35,793 nt of DNA from a virus, in IMG/VR virus record IMGVR_UViG_3300048838_001836, positions 1-35,793 of that record; one strand, 5' to 3'. Numbering within the stretch: the first letter of the stretch is position 1; every line of letters starts with the position of its first letter. Below, in pieces: positions 8,490 through 15,840 of this stretch. The position numbers and the translations under genes were made by a program. Below the pieces are notes generated by a model that worked only from the letters and a program-made list of their open reading frames with translations, was not told where the DNA came from and ran no database searches.

Positions 8490-8948
8490 TTACAGCGCGG
8501 TAAAGTCGTCGTGAAAACTGAAACTGCCGCGCACCAGCGCGATCACCACATCGCTGCCCGGATCGGGCGGCTGGATGCTGTAGCCCTCAAGCCGCGCGTC
8601 GATGGCGTTGCCGTTGAGGTCGCGCGTGGTGTCGCCGAACAGCGCCTTTTTCATGTCGCCGACCAGCTTGTGGCCGGTGGCCATGAGGTTGGCTGCGGTC
8701 TTTTCCTCGGACGCGGCCTCGGCGGTGAACTGCACCCGCACTTTTGCGCTGGGGCGAAACGGCACCGCGCTCTCGGGCGCGGCGTCGGTTTCGTGCAGGC
8801 GGATGAACGGAAAACTCTCGCCATCCTGGCGCGGCACCGGCCCCAGCAGCACCGACGCGCCGGCGTTGGTGGCGTAGCCGTTGGCGGTGCTGATCGCCTG
8901 CAGGCGCGGCACCAGGCTGGTGAGCAGGGTGTAGGCGCGCGTCGTCAT
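8490..8948 (-). CDS. Tail terminator / head-tail completion protein (152 aa)
   Basis: A compact alpha/beta protein starting MTTRAYTLLTSLVPRLQAI, with FPFIRLHETD, VRVQFTAEAA and a C-terminal VIALVRGSFSFHDDF. The layout resembles tail-terminator proteins that cap the tail tube before joining to the head: an N-terminal helix followed by strands ending in a beta hairpin. It overlaps the 110-aa gene by 4 bp (ATGA) and immediately precedes the tail tube gene, the classical place for a terminator. Function is inferred from order and fold-like pattern. Confidence 0.65.
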   Translation of the reverse strand: MTTRAYTLLTSLVPRLQAISTANGYATNAGASVLLGPVPRQDGESFPFIRLHETDAAPESAVPFRPSAKVRVQFTAEAASEEKTAANLMATGHKLVGDMKKALFGDTTRDLNGNAIDARLEGYSIQPPDPGSDVVIALVRGSFSFHDDFTAL

Positions 8949-9277
8949 TTAAGCCACCATCTCACGATATGGCCGTCGTCCGCGTCCTTGCGGTCGATCA
9001 CCCAACTGGCCGGCACCATCGCCGCCATCTCGCCCGCGCTGTAGTGCGCCGGGTCTGGGCTGACGGTGACGCCGCCGGTCAGCCCGGCAGCGGTGGCGGT
9101 GGATTTCAGCAGGCTGATGCGGTCGCGCCGCTCGCCCGTGAGGTTGTATTCACCGATCTGTTCGACGCCACGATCAAGCGTGACGGCGAACGCATAGGTG
9201 CCTTTGATGAGGTGGAAGTTGGCAAACAGGGCAGCCGCCGCGCTGGCGGACAGGGCCTCGACGGCGGCAAAGTTCAT
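8945..9277 (-). CDS. Head-tail joining-type protein (110 aa)
   Basis: Starts MNFAAVEALSASAAAALFANF; the later part (GEYNLTGERRDRISLLKSTA, GGVTVSPDPAHYSAGEMAAM) is beta-rich with no catalytic motif. It overlaps both neighbours by 4 bp. Its place between the capsid/72-aa gene and the tail terminator is where head-completion or neck proteins sit in HK97-type head operons. I do not recognise a specific family. Confidence 0.6.
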   Translation of the reverse strand: MNFAAVEALSASAAAALFANFHLIKGTYAFAVTLDRGVEQIGEYNLTGERRDRISLLKSTATAAGLTGGVTVSPDPAHYSAGEMAAMVPASWVIDRKDADDGHIVRWWLK

Positions 9278-9492
9278 GCCGCCCCCTTGGCGCTGCGCTT
9301 GCGCGGCTTCGCTTCGGGCTTGTCATCCGCTGCCGCTGGCTTGCTGTCAGGCTCAACACGCTCGACCACGTAGACCGCGCGGTGGATACCCACCACGTAG
9401 GCTGCGGTCGGCGCGTCCAGGCTGACCACCGCGCCCACTTTCGCGGGGCGGCCTTCATGCCAGATCGGGCGGATGATCTCGACTTCGACCAT
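9274..9492 (-). CDS. Small phage protein, probably head-associated (72 aa)
   Basis: Starts MVEVEIIRPIWHEGRPAKVG, then a short beta-barrel-like half with AYVVGIHRAVYVV, and ends in a Lys/Arg/Asp-rich tail (KPEAKPRKRSAKGAA). ATG at 9492 follows the capsid TGA by 2 nt. The layout (small beta domain with basic tail directly after the major capsid) is common for accessory head proteins in such operons, but no family is named. Confidence 0.6.
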   Translation of the reverse strand: MVEVEIIRPIWHEGRPAKVGAVVSLDAPTAAYVVGIHRAVYVVERVEPDSKPAAADDKPEAKPRKRSAKGAA

Positions 9493-9494
9493 GA

Positions 9495-11345
9495 TCAGGT
9501 AATCGTGGTCGCTGCCGAGAAGGCGCCGGGAACGCGCACGCCCACGTCCACCGTGTGGAAGGCGCGGATGCCGGTGATGCCCGCTGCGAAGTTGGCGTAA
9601 GGATTGCTGGCGATTTCCAGCGCACCCCACTCGGCCACGATCACCTGGCTGAAGTCACCGAAGATCATGGTGGCGGCCGGGATGTTGGTGGACGACGCCG
9701 CGCGGAAGCCTTCGACGTTGCCGTCGAGGATGTTGCCCTTCCACAGCGTCACCGAATCGGTGCTGGCGATGCGCGCGCGCTGGGCCAGCAGGCTGGCGAC
9801 AGCGGGCGTGGTGACGTAGGCGCATCCGGCGTTGAGCGCGTTGGCCGTGGCAACATCCACCTGCGCATCCATCAGCGCGGGCAGCGCCAGCGAGGTGCCG
9901 GTGAAGGCGCCGATGCCGGAGGTGCCGAGAATGCCGACCGGAGCACCAGAACCGCCGGTGACGAAGCCCGCCACATCGAGCGACGTGGCCAGCGTGCCGG
10001 CCAGGTCTTCCATGATGAACGCATCGGCATCCGGGGTGGACTGCTGCAGCAGCAGTCGGCTCACCTCGGTGTAGGCACCGAGCACCTTGGGGCGCAGTTG
10101 CAGCAGGCCGAGCGTGGCCTGGCTTTCGGTGATGGCGGTGGCTTCGTTGGCCAGCCAGTAGCCGGTGGCGCCTGCGGTGTGTTTGGTGATGTCGGCATTG
10201 CCCACCAGGCCGGACAGCATGCGCGCGCCAAGGTCCATCAGCAGGCTGCGCGAACGCAGCAGGCCGATGAAGTCCTGCGGGCGCAGCTCGGTGGCGACCA
10301 TGTTGCCGCCGTTGGCGGCGGTGCCCACGGTCATGTCGCGGCGCTGCACTTCGTATGGCACGAAGAAGCTGTTTTCGGCCTGGCGCTGGATGCCGGCGGC
10401 GGATGCGCGGTCGGCGAATGCCTTGGAGGCTTCGCGCTCCAGGCCGGCGCCGGACCAGTCGCCCGACATCATTGCGCGCACGGCGCGGGTGATGCTGAAC
10501 TGACGGGTTTCCGATGCGCTCATGCCGATCTGCGGCTTGAAGGTGCTGCTCTCGCTGATGTGCTTCATCAGGCGGGCGGTGAAATCGGCGGTGGATTCGC
10601 CCTTGGCCATGGCTTCTTTCACCATGGGCTCGGCGCCGAATTCGCGGAACTGGTCGCCCAGTGCCATGAGTTCGGCGATGCGCTTGTTGGCGGCGTCACG
10701 GCCGCGCTGTTCGACGGCGGATTCGTCGATGGTGATGATGGGATCTGACATGTGAATCTCCTGATAAATAAGGGGGGCTGGATTTGAGCGGGCTTGCACT
10801 GGCTCCGTGACGGGATCAGCAACGATTCCATCGGTAACGGTGGCTGGATCTTCGACAAGATCAAACGGCGGGACGGTATCGCCTGCCGACCGAAAAAAAC
10901 CGGCGCCAACATCGGCCGGCTCTGCCACGATGGCTGCATGCGTTGGCATCCAGCGTGTCGTGACCAGAACACCATCCTTGCGGATGTATCCATTGATGCG
11001 CGCATAACCGACGCTTACAGAGCGCAATATCTTGTTGCCCACATCGGCTGCGATCTCGATCGCTTCCTGCCGCGCGCCGAAGCGGGCCATGCCGCGCATC
11101 TTTCCGCCGGCGAACTGGATGTCCTCGACGACGCCGACATTAAGCTGGCCTGAGCGATGGGTTGCGATAATCGGGATCGGTGCACGGGTGAGGTCAACGG
11201 CATCGGGCGAATGGACGAGAATCTCGGGGCCGTCCTGCACCGTGACGATGGCGTCTGTTGAGATCACCACTGGAATGCGACCATCCTCGCGGAAGCCTTC
11301 GCTGCTGAATTCAAACGTTCTGCTCTGTAATGAATCACGGGTCAT
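9495..11345 (-). CDS. Prohead protease fused to HK97-type major capsid protein (616 aa)
   Basis: Residues about 1-150 look like an S78-type prohead protease: PIPIIATHRSG gives the catalytic His63, KILRSVSVGY the nucleophilic Ser (111, or 109), followed by the usual AAIVAEPADVGAG region. After an acidic Pro/Val linker, residues 199-616 are an HK97-type capsid protein: a helical delta/scaffold part (about 200-310), then ENSFFVPYEVQRRDMTVG, KVLGAYTEVSRLLLQQS, FVTGGSGAPVGILGT and a C-terminal IRAFHTVDVGVRVPGAF. The two genes are separate in HK97 itself. ATG 11345 overlaps the stop of a 29-codon mini-ORF. An in-frame internal ATG with its own Shine-Dalgarno at the domain junction would give free capsid protein. 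Confidence 0.9.
   Translation of the reverse strand: MTRDSLQSRTFEFSSEGFREDGRIPVVISTDAIVTVQDGPEILVHSPDAVDLTRAPIPIIATHRSGQLNVGVVEDIQFAGGKMRGMARFGARQEAIEIAADVGNKILRSVSVGYARINGYIRKDGVLVTTRWMPTHAAIVAEPADVGAGFFRSAGDTVPPFDLVEDPATVTDGIVADPVTEPVQARSNPAPLIYQEIHMSDPIITIDESAVEQRGRDAANKRIAELMALGDQFREFGAEPMVKEAMAKGESTADFTARLMKHISESSTFKPQIGMSASETRQFSITRAVRAMMSGDWSGAGLEREASKAFADRASAAGIQRQAENSFFVPYEVQRRDMTVGTAANGGNMVATELRPQDFIGLLRSRSLLMDLGARMLSGLVGNADITKHTAGATGYWLANEATAITESQATLGLLQLRPKVLGAYTEVSRLLLQQSTPDADAFIMEDLAGTLATSLDVAGFVTGGSGAPVGILGTSGIGAFTGTSLALPALMDAQVDVATANALNAGCAYVTTPAVASLLAQRARIASTDSVTLWKGNILDGNVEGFRAASSTNIPAATMIFGDFSQVIVAEWGALEIASNPYANFAAGITGIRAFHTVDVGVRVPGAFSAATTIT
10749..10763 (-). promoter_or_regulatory. 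Internal ribosome binding site and ATG for free major capsid protein
   Basis: CAGGAGA on the minus strand ends about 6 nt before an ATG at 10751, in frame with the protease-capsid fusion at codon 199. It sits just after the linker and opens the scaffold-capsid part (MSDPIITIDESAVEQ). Separate initiation here would give a 418-aa capsid precursor in excess over protease. Confidence 0.7.
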
Positions 11346-11431
11346 GTTCGGTTCTCCATGGTTGCCACTTTGGCTTTTTGCCCGGAAACGGTTAAGGCAA
11401 AACAGTGCAGTTTTTGCGCGGTGGTTTTCAT
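11342..11431 (-). CDS. Mini-ORF (29 aa) coupling portal and protease-capsid genes
   Basis: Encodes MKTTAQKLHCFALTVSG followed by a basic tail ending ENRT. Its ATG overlaps the portal TGA (ATGA) and its TGA overlaps the next ATG (ATGA), so it fills the gap exactly and looks translationally coupled on both sides. It contains repeat copy 1. The KLHCFALTVS stretch is also encoded by the 19-aa ORF at 13469-13528. It may be a real microprotein, or a by-product of an inserted repeat kept open for coupling. The function is unknown. Confidence 0.45.
   Translation of the reverse strand: MKTTAQKLHCFALTVSGQKAKVATMENRT
11385..11415. repeat. Dispersed direct repeat, copy 1 (~30 bp)
   Basis: Plus-strand core GAAACGGTTAAGGCAAA-R-CAGTGCAGTTTTT with R = A here. 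The same core occurs at 13476 and 15227, all in the same orientation and all at gene junctions of the head operon. This copy lies between portal and protease-capsid. Confidence 0.85.
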
Positions 11432-12897
11432 GGCACGAGCAGCGGATCGGTGCCGGTTTTGGGTGTGGCCTTGGCCGGGTCGCCGATCTCGATGTTGGCG
11501 GCGGCGGCAAGATCCTGTTCGGTGGCCAGCTCGCCGATGACGTCCTCGATGTCGCGGCCCTGGCGCGCGGCGTAGGCGGTGCGGCTGTCGACGCCTTCCT
11601 GGAATGCCATGCGCGCGGCGGTGATGTCCTTGAGCGGGTCGTTGCTCTGCCAGCCACGGTGCTGCCAGGCGTGGGCGGCGAACTTGTCGCGCTTTTCAAT
11701 CGGCAGCGGTGAGCCGTTGGGCAGCTTGATGGCACCCTTGGCGAGCGCGAAGGTGAGCCAGCGGTCGAAGATGTGTTCCAGCCAGGCTTCCTCGAACCAG
11801 CGCTGCGCACGGCGCCACTGGTCGCGGTCGTCGGCTTGGGTGGCGCGGATGCTGTTGTAGTTGAGGTCGGCGTGGTCGTTGCACAGCGCCGGGTAGCTGA
11901 CGTTCAGCCCGCTGGCCATGCGGCGGTGCGCGCTGCGCATGAATGGGTCGAACACTTCGTTGGGGTATTTGCTGTCGACGGTGTGGACTTCGGTGCCTTC
12001 GGGCAGGGTGTCCCAGGTGCCGGGCGCGCTGGTGCTGATCTGGCTGCCGTCGGTTTGTTCGTCGCCCAGGTTCGGTGCCTGGCCGTCCGGGGTGGTGAAA
12101 AAGCCGAGGTGGTCGGCGCCCTGTTTGGCGGCCAGCAGCGCGCTCAGGGCGAATTCGCCGGAGTAGTGCATCGACAGCATGGCGGCGTGCATCCACGGGA
12201 TGCCGCGCGTCTGCCCGGCGCGCTTGGTTTTGAAGCGGTGCAGGATCTTGCCGGCGGGCACGCGTTCGGCCTGGCGCGCACCGGCCGGGCCGGAGCCAAA
12301 CCACCACGCCACCGGCACGCCCATGGCGTTGAGCTCGACGCCGAGCTTGATGGCATTCTGGCCGTCGCGCGCGGGGCGGTTGTGCCAGGTGGCCAGGGTG
12401 TCCACGTCGATCACCTGCAGCGCGTAGCCGAAGGCGTTGACGTTGCCGAGGTGTTCGATGATCAGGTATTCGCCGTCGCGGGCGGTGCCGCGCGCAATCT
12501 GCCAGCACAGCTCGACAAAACTCAACTGCCCGCTGACCTCGCACACGCCGCGCTTGCCCCAGGCGCGGTACGCCTGCTCGATGGCGGTGCGCGCGAGCTG
12601 GTCGGGGTCGCCGGGGCGGTTTTCTGCCAGGCTGACCAGACGCGGCCCGGTTTCGCCGACGATGTTGGTTTCGACCATTTCCAGGTAGCGCAGGGCAAAG
12701 TCGTTGTCGTTTTCCAGGTTGCGCGCGCGCTGGCGCAGGCGGTCGAGGTCGCCGCGCAGTTCTTCGCTGATGCTTTGCTGGGTGGCGCGCCACGAATCGG
12801 TGAGGCGCGACAGTTGCGCGGCGGCGAATGCGCGCTTGTGGGCGGATGCAGCGTCGGGTTGCCGCTTGCTGCGGCGCATGAAATCGAACAGGGCCAT
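11428..12897 (-). CDS. Portal protein, lambda family (489 aa)
   Basis: Forms the dodecameric DNA entry ring of the prohead. Matches the lambda gpB-type portal pattern: MALFDFMRRSKRQ start, a conserved LRYLEMVETNIVGETG region (about 70-85), GVELNAMGVPVAWWF, then KILHRFKTKRAGQTRGIPWM (about 215-235) and LNVSYPALCNDHADLNYNS (about 335-353). Length is close to the family norm. ATG 12897 overlaps the TGA of the upstream connector gene. Downstream comes a mini-ORF then protease-capsid, the order seen in lambda-type head operons. Confidence 0.93.
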   Translation of the reverse strand: MALFDFMRRSKRQPDAASAHKRAFAAAQLSRLTDSWRATQQSISEELRGDLDRLRQRARNLENDNDFALRYLEMVETNIVGETGPRLVSLAENRPGDPDQLARTAIEQAYRAWGKRGVCEVSGQLSFVELCWQIARGTARDGEYLIIEHLGNVNAFGYALQVIDVDTLATWHNRPARDGQNAIKLGVELNAMGVPVAWWFGSGPAGARQAERVPAGKILHRFKTKRAGQTRGIPWMHAAMLSMHYSGEFALSALLAAKQGADHLGFFTTPDGQAPNLGDEQTDGSQISTSAPGTWDTLPEGTEVHTVDSKYPNEVFDPFMRSAHRRMASGLNVSYPALCNDHADLNYNSIRATQADDRDQWRRAQRWFEEAWLEHIFDRWLTFALAKGAIKLPNGSPLPIEKRDKFAAHAWQHRGWQSNDPLKDITAARMAFQEGVDSRTAYAARQGRDIEDVIGELATEQDLAAAANIEIGDPAKATPKTGTDPLLVP

Positions 12898-13451
12898 CAG
12901 AACCTCATCAGGATTCGACCGCGTCCGGGTCGGTTGCCGGCGGCGGCCTGCTCACGCGCCACCTCGATCTGGTATTTGCTGCGCAGCGCGATCAGCTTGG
13001 CGGTGTCGCGCTGCATCGAACGATCCAGCCCGGAAGACGCCAGCAGGTCGATCATGTCGGCGGTGGCGCGCGACTCCAGCGACGCCTCGATCGCGTCGAG
13101 CATGCGCACGGCATGGCTGCGGCCGTCATACGTGGACAGCGCGGACAGGTTGGGGAGAATGCTGACCGTGCCGCCGGCAACGGTTTCGCGCGCCGATGTG
13201 CCGGAATGGGTGAAGGTGCGCACCCACTGGTAGTCGCCCGCCGCATAGCCGGCGGTGGTGGCAGCGGCCAGGCTCACCGCGTGATCGTCACCCGACGCGG
13301 TCGAGGTGAGCGAAATCTTGACGGCGGACGAAATCAGCGTGTAGGAAAGCGCCCAGCCGTCACCGGCGCGGTGGTCGCTGTCGCTGATCGTCCAGGCTAC
13401 GGAGTCGCCCGCGCGGAACGACAGCGGCTCGATGGTGGCGGCATTTGTCAT
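12897..13451 (-). CDS. Head-tail connector / joining protein, possible Ig-like plus gpW-like (184 aa)
   Basis: Two parts: residues about 1-105 are beta-rich with Ser/Thr/Asp-rich strands (FRAGDSVAWTISDSDHRAG, GDYQWVRTFTHSG). Residues about 105-184 are helical, with MIDLLASSGLDRSMQRD, a helix RSKYQIEVAREQAAAG, and a basic end PGRGRILMRF. The C-terminal half resembles small head-tail joining proteins of the gpW type that bind the portal. It directly precedes the portal gene with a TGATG overlap, consistent with that role. The assignment is moderate and the beta-rich N-terminus is unassigned. Confidence 0.6.
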   Translation of the reverse strand: MTNAATIEPLSFRAGDSVAWTISDSDHRAGDGWALSYTLISSAVKISLTSTASGDDHAVSLAAATTAGYAAGDYQWVRTFTHSGTSARETVAGGTVSILPNLSALSTYDGRSHAVRMLDAIEASLESRATADMIDLLASSGLDRSMQRDTAKLIALRSKYQIEVAREQAAAGNRPGRGRILMRF

Positions 13452-13468
13452 GCCACCTTTTTAGGGTT

Positions 13469-13528
13469 TTAAGCGGAAACGGTTAAGGCAAAGCAGTGCA
13501 GTTTTGCGGGGGAGAGCGTGGCATCCAT
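13469..13528 (-). CDS. Mini-ORF (19 aa) containing KLHCFALTVS
   Basis: ATG at 13528, TAA at 13469: MDATLSPAKLHCFALTVSA. The ten-residue KLHCFALTVS core is identical to that of the 29-aa mini-ORF at 11342-11431, and the only base that varies inside the repeat core is synonymous in this frame. No good Shine-Dalgarno is visible. It may be only a shadow of the DNA repeat. Confidence 0.3.
   Translation of the reverse strand: MDATLSPAKLHCFALTVSA
13476..13505. repeat. Dispersed direct repeat, copy 2
   Basis: Same core as at 11385 with G at the variable position and one fewer T at the end. It lies between the deacetylase terminators and the connector gene, so together with copy 3 it brackets the deacetylase gene. 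Confidence 0.85.
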
Positions 13529-13568
13529 GCACCGAAGGGTATGAGGCTAGGCACGAACAGCAGGCAAC

Positions 13569-13589
13569 AAAAAGCCGCCCATCGGCGGC
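13569..13589 (-). terminator. Rho-independent terminator after deacetylase gene
   Basis: On the minus strand GCCGCC-GATG-GGCGGC forms a perfect 6-bp GC stem followed by TTTTTG. It stands about 145 bp after the stop of the deacetylase-like gene and would uncouple that gene from the head operon downstream. Confidence 0.7.
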
Positions 13590-13657
13590 AGGTCTGTCAA
13601 TTTATGCGGGTGCCCAAGGTACCGAGGCTATGTTAGTCGGCCTTGGTTATGGGCAAC

Positions 13658-13675
13658 AAAAAGCCCGCGCTGGGC
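13658..13675 (-). terminator. Second, weaker terminator-like hairpin
   Basis: Minus-strand GCCC-AGCGC-GGGC stem followed by TTTTTGTTGCCC. The T-tract and following bases match those of the stronger terminator ~90 bp further on. The 145-bp gap to the deacetylase stop holds nothing else I can assign. Confidence 0.4.
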
Positions 13676-13733
13676 GGCTAGTTGGTTTGGGGCGATCATG
13701 CGGAGCGTTGGTTATTTGTGGCAATTGGGGTAG

Positions 13734-15173
13734 TTAATACAACCCAAGATGCCGCCCCCACTGGCTGATCGTCACCACATCAACCTTGCCAGCGCTAACC
13801 CGCGTAGCCACTCCATCGACGTATAAGCGCCAGTCAGCGACCGATTCGTCAACGGTAATATCTGAAACCGTGACGGGTATTTTGTGACCGAAATGGCGGC
13901 AAGTTGCCCCAGAACTAATGGCCTCATCGAGTGATGAAAGTAACGCCGCTGAATTATTGTTTTTGATTCCGGTGCCGTACAGGCAGAGCGGGTCATCGAC
14001 ACCCCACGGGGCTGTTACTTGGTGGGAATAGTTGGTCATCCTTGCCGTTATCATGCCAGCGGCAGTAAGCGCCGACTTGCTGGCATTGTCGGTGCTCACC
14101 ACTTTACCGGCAGGGTAGACGTAATGATGCATTGCACGCGGCCATCTAGCGGCCACATAGTCGCGGTTGTGTTCGACATCAGCCAAGATGGTGGCGTAAG
14201 TGCCGAGCGCGCCGCTGTCATGCGCGTAGAACCCATGCACGGACATATCCCAACCAGCAGCGTACATTTCATCAAGCTGCGCCTCTGTGCAATATCCCGC
14301 CGTCCCAACTGTGTCGGCAATAATACACACGTTCCCGACGAGGCCGTATTTCGCCATGTAGGGGAAAGCCTGCGTGTATACGGTGCCCAATGCGTCGTCG
14401 AAATCAATGATGAGTTTTGGCCGTGCCATCTGACGCCGGAAGACGCCATGCACTTTGACCTGACCGCCAGTAGTACCGAGGCACTTAACTTGCACTTGCA
14501 TGTAGGTCATGGCGGAAGACCACACCAATCCGCCGGATAATGTCATTGCGGAGGCTGGGACGACAAAATAATGCAGGCCATCGTGCTTTGGGTTCTTCAG
14601 CGCGAATGTGTAAGCTGCGCCATCTGAGGCAGGGTTTGTGCCAAATGTCAGAATAACCTGATCATTCTCCTGCATCCCAGATATGACCTCAACAACTACT
14701 ACGAAAGGCGATCCGTCAATATCCTGATCCGCTAACGAAATCGCAGTTGATCGGATAGTTGTCTTATCGTTGGCAGTTGTGCTGATGTTCAGCGTTGCCG
14801 TGTAGCCACCCCACGCATTACGGGCAGTGTTGTCTATTGTCCCTGAACCTGTACCAGTTAATATGAAGGTCGGAGAAACAGGCCAATCAATTACCTCGGC
14901 ATTCTGGATCAGATAATTTTCGTTCGGAAGCAGACCATTTTGGTGCTGTAAACTCGTAAGGGGAAGCCCACTCACCGGATCAACCAGCGCGGTGTTGGTG
15001 GAGTTCCATTTGGCCGGGACAGGCCCCCCAGTCTGCGGATTACTCCCCACATACGCCGCCACCCCTCTCCGCACCAGGTCGCCTTCGTCGCTGGCGCTGT
15101 AGCTGAGTTGCGTGGGGCCGGCGGCGATGAGCACGCCGGCGCGGTAGAACGGTTGGATGGCGGTGATGGTCAT
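13734..15173 (-). CDS. Polysaccharide deacetylase (NodB)-like virion/moron protein (479 aa)
   Basis: Residues about 250-400 resemble a NodB-type deacetylase: PKLIIDFDDALG supplies the Asp pair of motif 1, SVHGFYAHD the His pair of the metal-binding motif 2, and YVYPAGKV resembles the later PxG motif. Such enzymes remove acetyl groups from surface glycans. Residues about 1-45 (FYRAGVLIAAGPTQLSYSA...LVRRGVAAYVG) look like a phage-type N-terminal module and are GC-rich, while the rest is visibly more AT-rich than its neighbours. ATG 15173 has an AAAGGG Shine-Dalgarno. With its own downstream terminators and flanking direct repeats it looks like a transferred cassette. Role in host-surface modification or receptor processing is inferred. 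Confidence 0.7.
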   Translation of the reverse strand: MTITAIQPFYRAGVLIAAGPTQLSYSASDEGDLVRRGVAAYVGSNPQTGGPVPAKWNSTNTALVDPVSGLPLTSLQHQNGLLPNENYLIQNAEVIDWPVSPTFILTGTGSGTIDNTARNAWGGYTATLNISTTANDKTTIRSTAISLADQDIDGSPFVVVVEVISGMQENDQVILTFGTNPASDGAAYTFALKNPKHDGLHYFVVPASAMTLSGGLVWSSAMTYMQVQVKCLGTTGGQVKVHGVFRRQMARPKLIIDFDDALGTVYTQAFPYMAKYGLVGNVCIIADTVGTAGYCTEAQLDEMYAAGWDMSVHGFYAHDSGALGTYATILADVEHNRDYVAARWPRAMHHYVYPAGKVVSTDNASKSALTAAGMITARMTNYSHQVTAPWGVDDPLCLYGTGIKNNNSAALLSSLDEAISSGATCRHFGHKIPVTVSDITVDESVADWRLYVDGVATRVSAGKVDVVTISQWGRHLGLY

Positions 15174-15226
15174 GGTTTTCCCTTTAGCGAGGCGGTCGGC
15201 ATGCTGTCTTTTTATGCCGATGGACC

Positions 15227-15257
15227 GAAACGGTTAAGGCAAAGCAGTGCAGTTTTT
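15227..15257. repeat. Dispersed direct repeat, copy 3
   Basis: Same core as at 11385 and 13476. The stop codon and last residues (KNCTALP) of the Mor-like gene are encoded by this repeat, so it seems to have replaced or extended that gene's 3' end. The KLHCFALTVS frame is also open here, but no start codon is evident. Confidence 0.85.
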
Positions 15258-15542
15258 GAACTGGCCGCTGTCGATGGCCTGCTGGCGGATGTTGTAGATC
15301 TGGCGTTCGTTGAGGCCGAAGCGCTCGACGGCGGCGGTGGCGCTGCCGCCTTCCATCAGAAAGCGCACGATGACGGCGTTGCGCTCGGCGCGCAGTTTGG
15401 CGGCGGCGCTGGCAAAGTAGTGGCGCTCGCCGCCGAGTTGCTGGCGCATGGCCAGCTCGAACTGCTGGCGGCGGTCGTCGGTGAAAATGTCCGCGCCCAG
15501 CTCGGCGCGAATGGCATCCAGCAGAAAGCTCAGTGCGTCCAT
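15234..15542 (-). CDS. Mor-like transcription activator / HTH protein (102 aa)
   Basis: The centre AMRQQLGGERHYFASAAAKLRAERNAVIVRF and the C-terminal helix pair TAAVERFGLNERQIYNIRQQ follow the layout of the Mor/C activator family of Mu-like phages (LGG-x-R-x-Y strand, then an HTH ending in R-x-I/V-Y-x-I). It would bind DNA as a dimer and could activate a middle or late promoter. It overlaps the 98-aa gene by one base and sits inside the packaging/head operon, an odd position for a regulator. The last seven residues come from repeat copy 3. Confidence 0.6.
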   Translation of the reverse strand: MDALSFLLDAIRAELGADIFTDDRRQQFELAMRQQLGGERHYFASAAAKLRAERNAVIVRFLMEGGSATAAVERFGLNERQIYNIRQQAIDSGQFKNCTALP

Positions 15543-15838
15543 TAATTGCTCGGCAATTTCCAGTCTATCGTGCGGTTTGTCTCAACCCCTGCGGCGTCGA
15601 AATTCCTGGTTACCACTGCGGCCGTGCGCTGAATCATTGCCCCCTCATCGGTCAACCACCCAGCGCCTTCGATCTTGATCTCGATCACGCCGCGCTGATC
15701 AACCGGCACACGCAGATCGGCCACCTCTGCACCTTTCGGCAACTGGAACAACTCGCGCAAAACGTCCGCATGAACAACCAGAATCGCCAGCTTTTTTGGC
15801 GGATTACCGTCTTCTTTTTCCATTTCGATGCTCTCCAT
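15542..15838 (-). CDS. Hypothetical phage protein (98 aa)
   Basis: Begins with an acidic, Met-rich start (MESIEMEKEDG), followed by beta-strands (KKLAILVVHAD, VADLRVPVDQRGVIEIKIEGAGW) and ends IDWKLPSN. No motif recognised. It starts 2 bp after the large terminase stop and overlaps the Mor-like gene, so it is co-translated with packaging genes. It may be a small packaging or head-assembly accessory, by position only. Confidence 0.6.
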   Translation of the reverse strand: MESIEMEKEDGNPPKKLAILVVHADVLRELFQLPKGAEVADLRVPVDQRGVIEIKIEGAGWLTDEGAMIQRTAAVVTRNFDAAGVETNRTIDWKLPSN

Positions 15839-15840
15839 GA

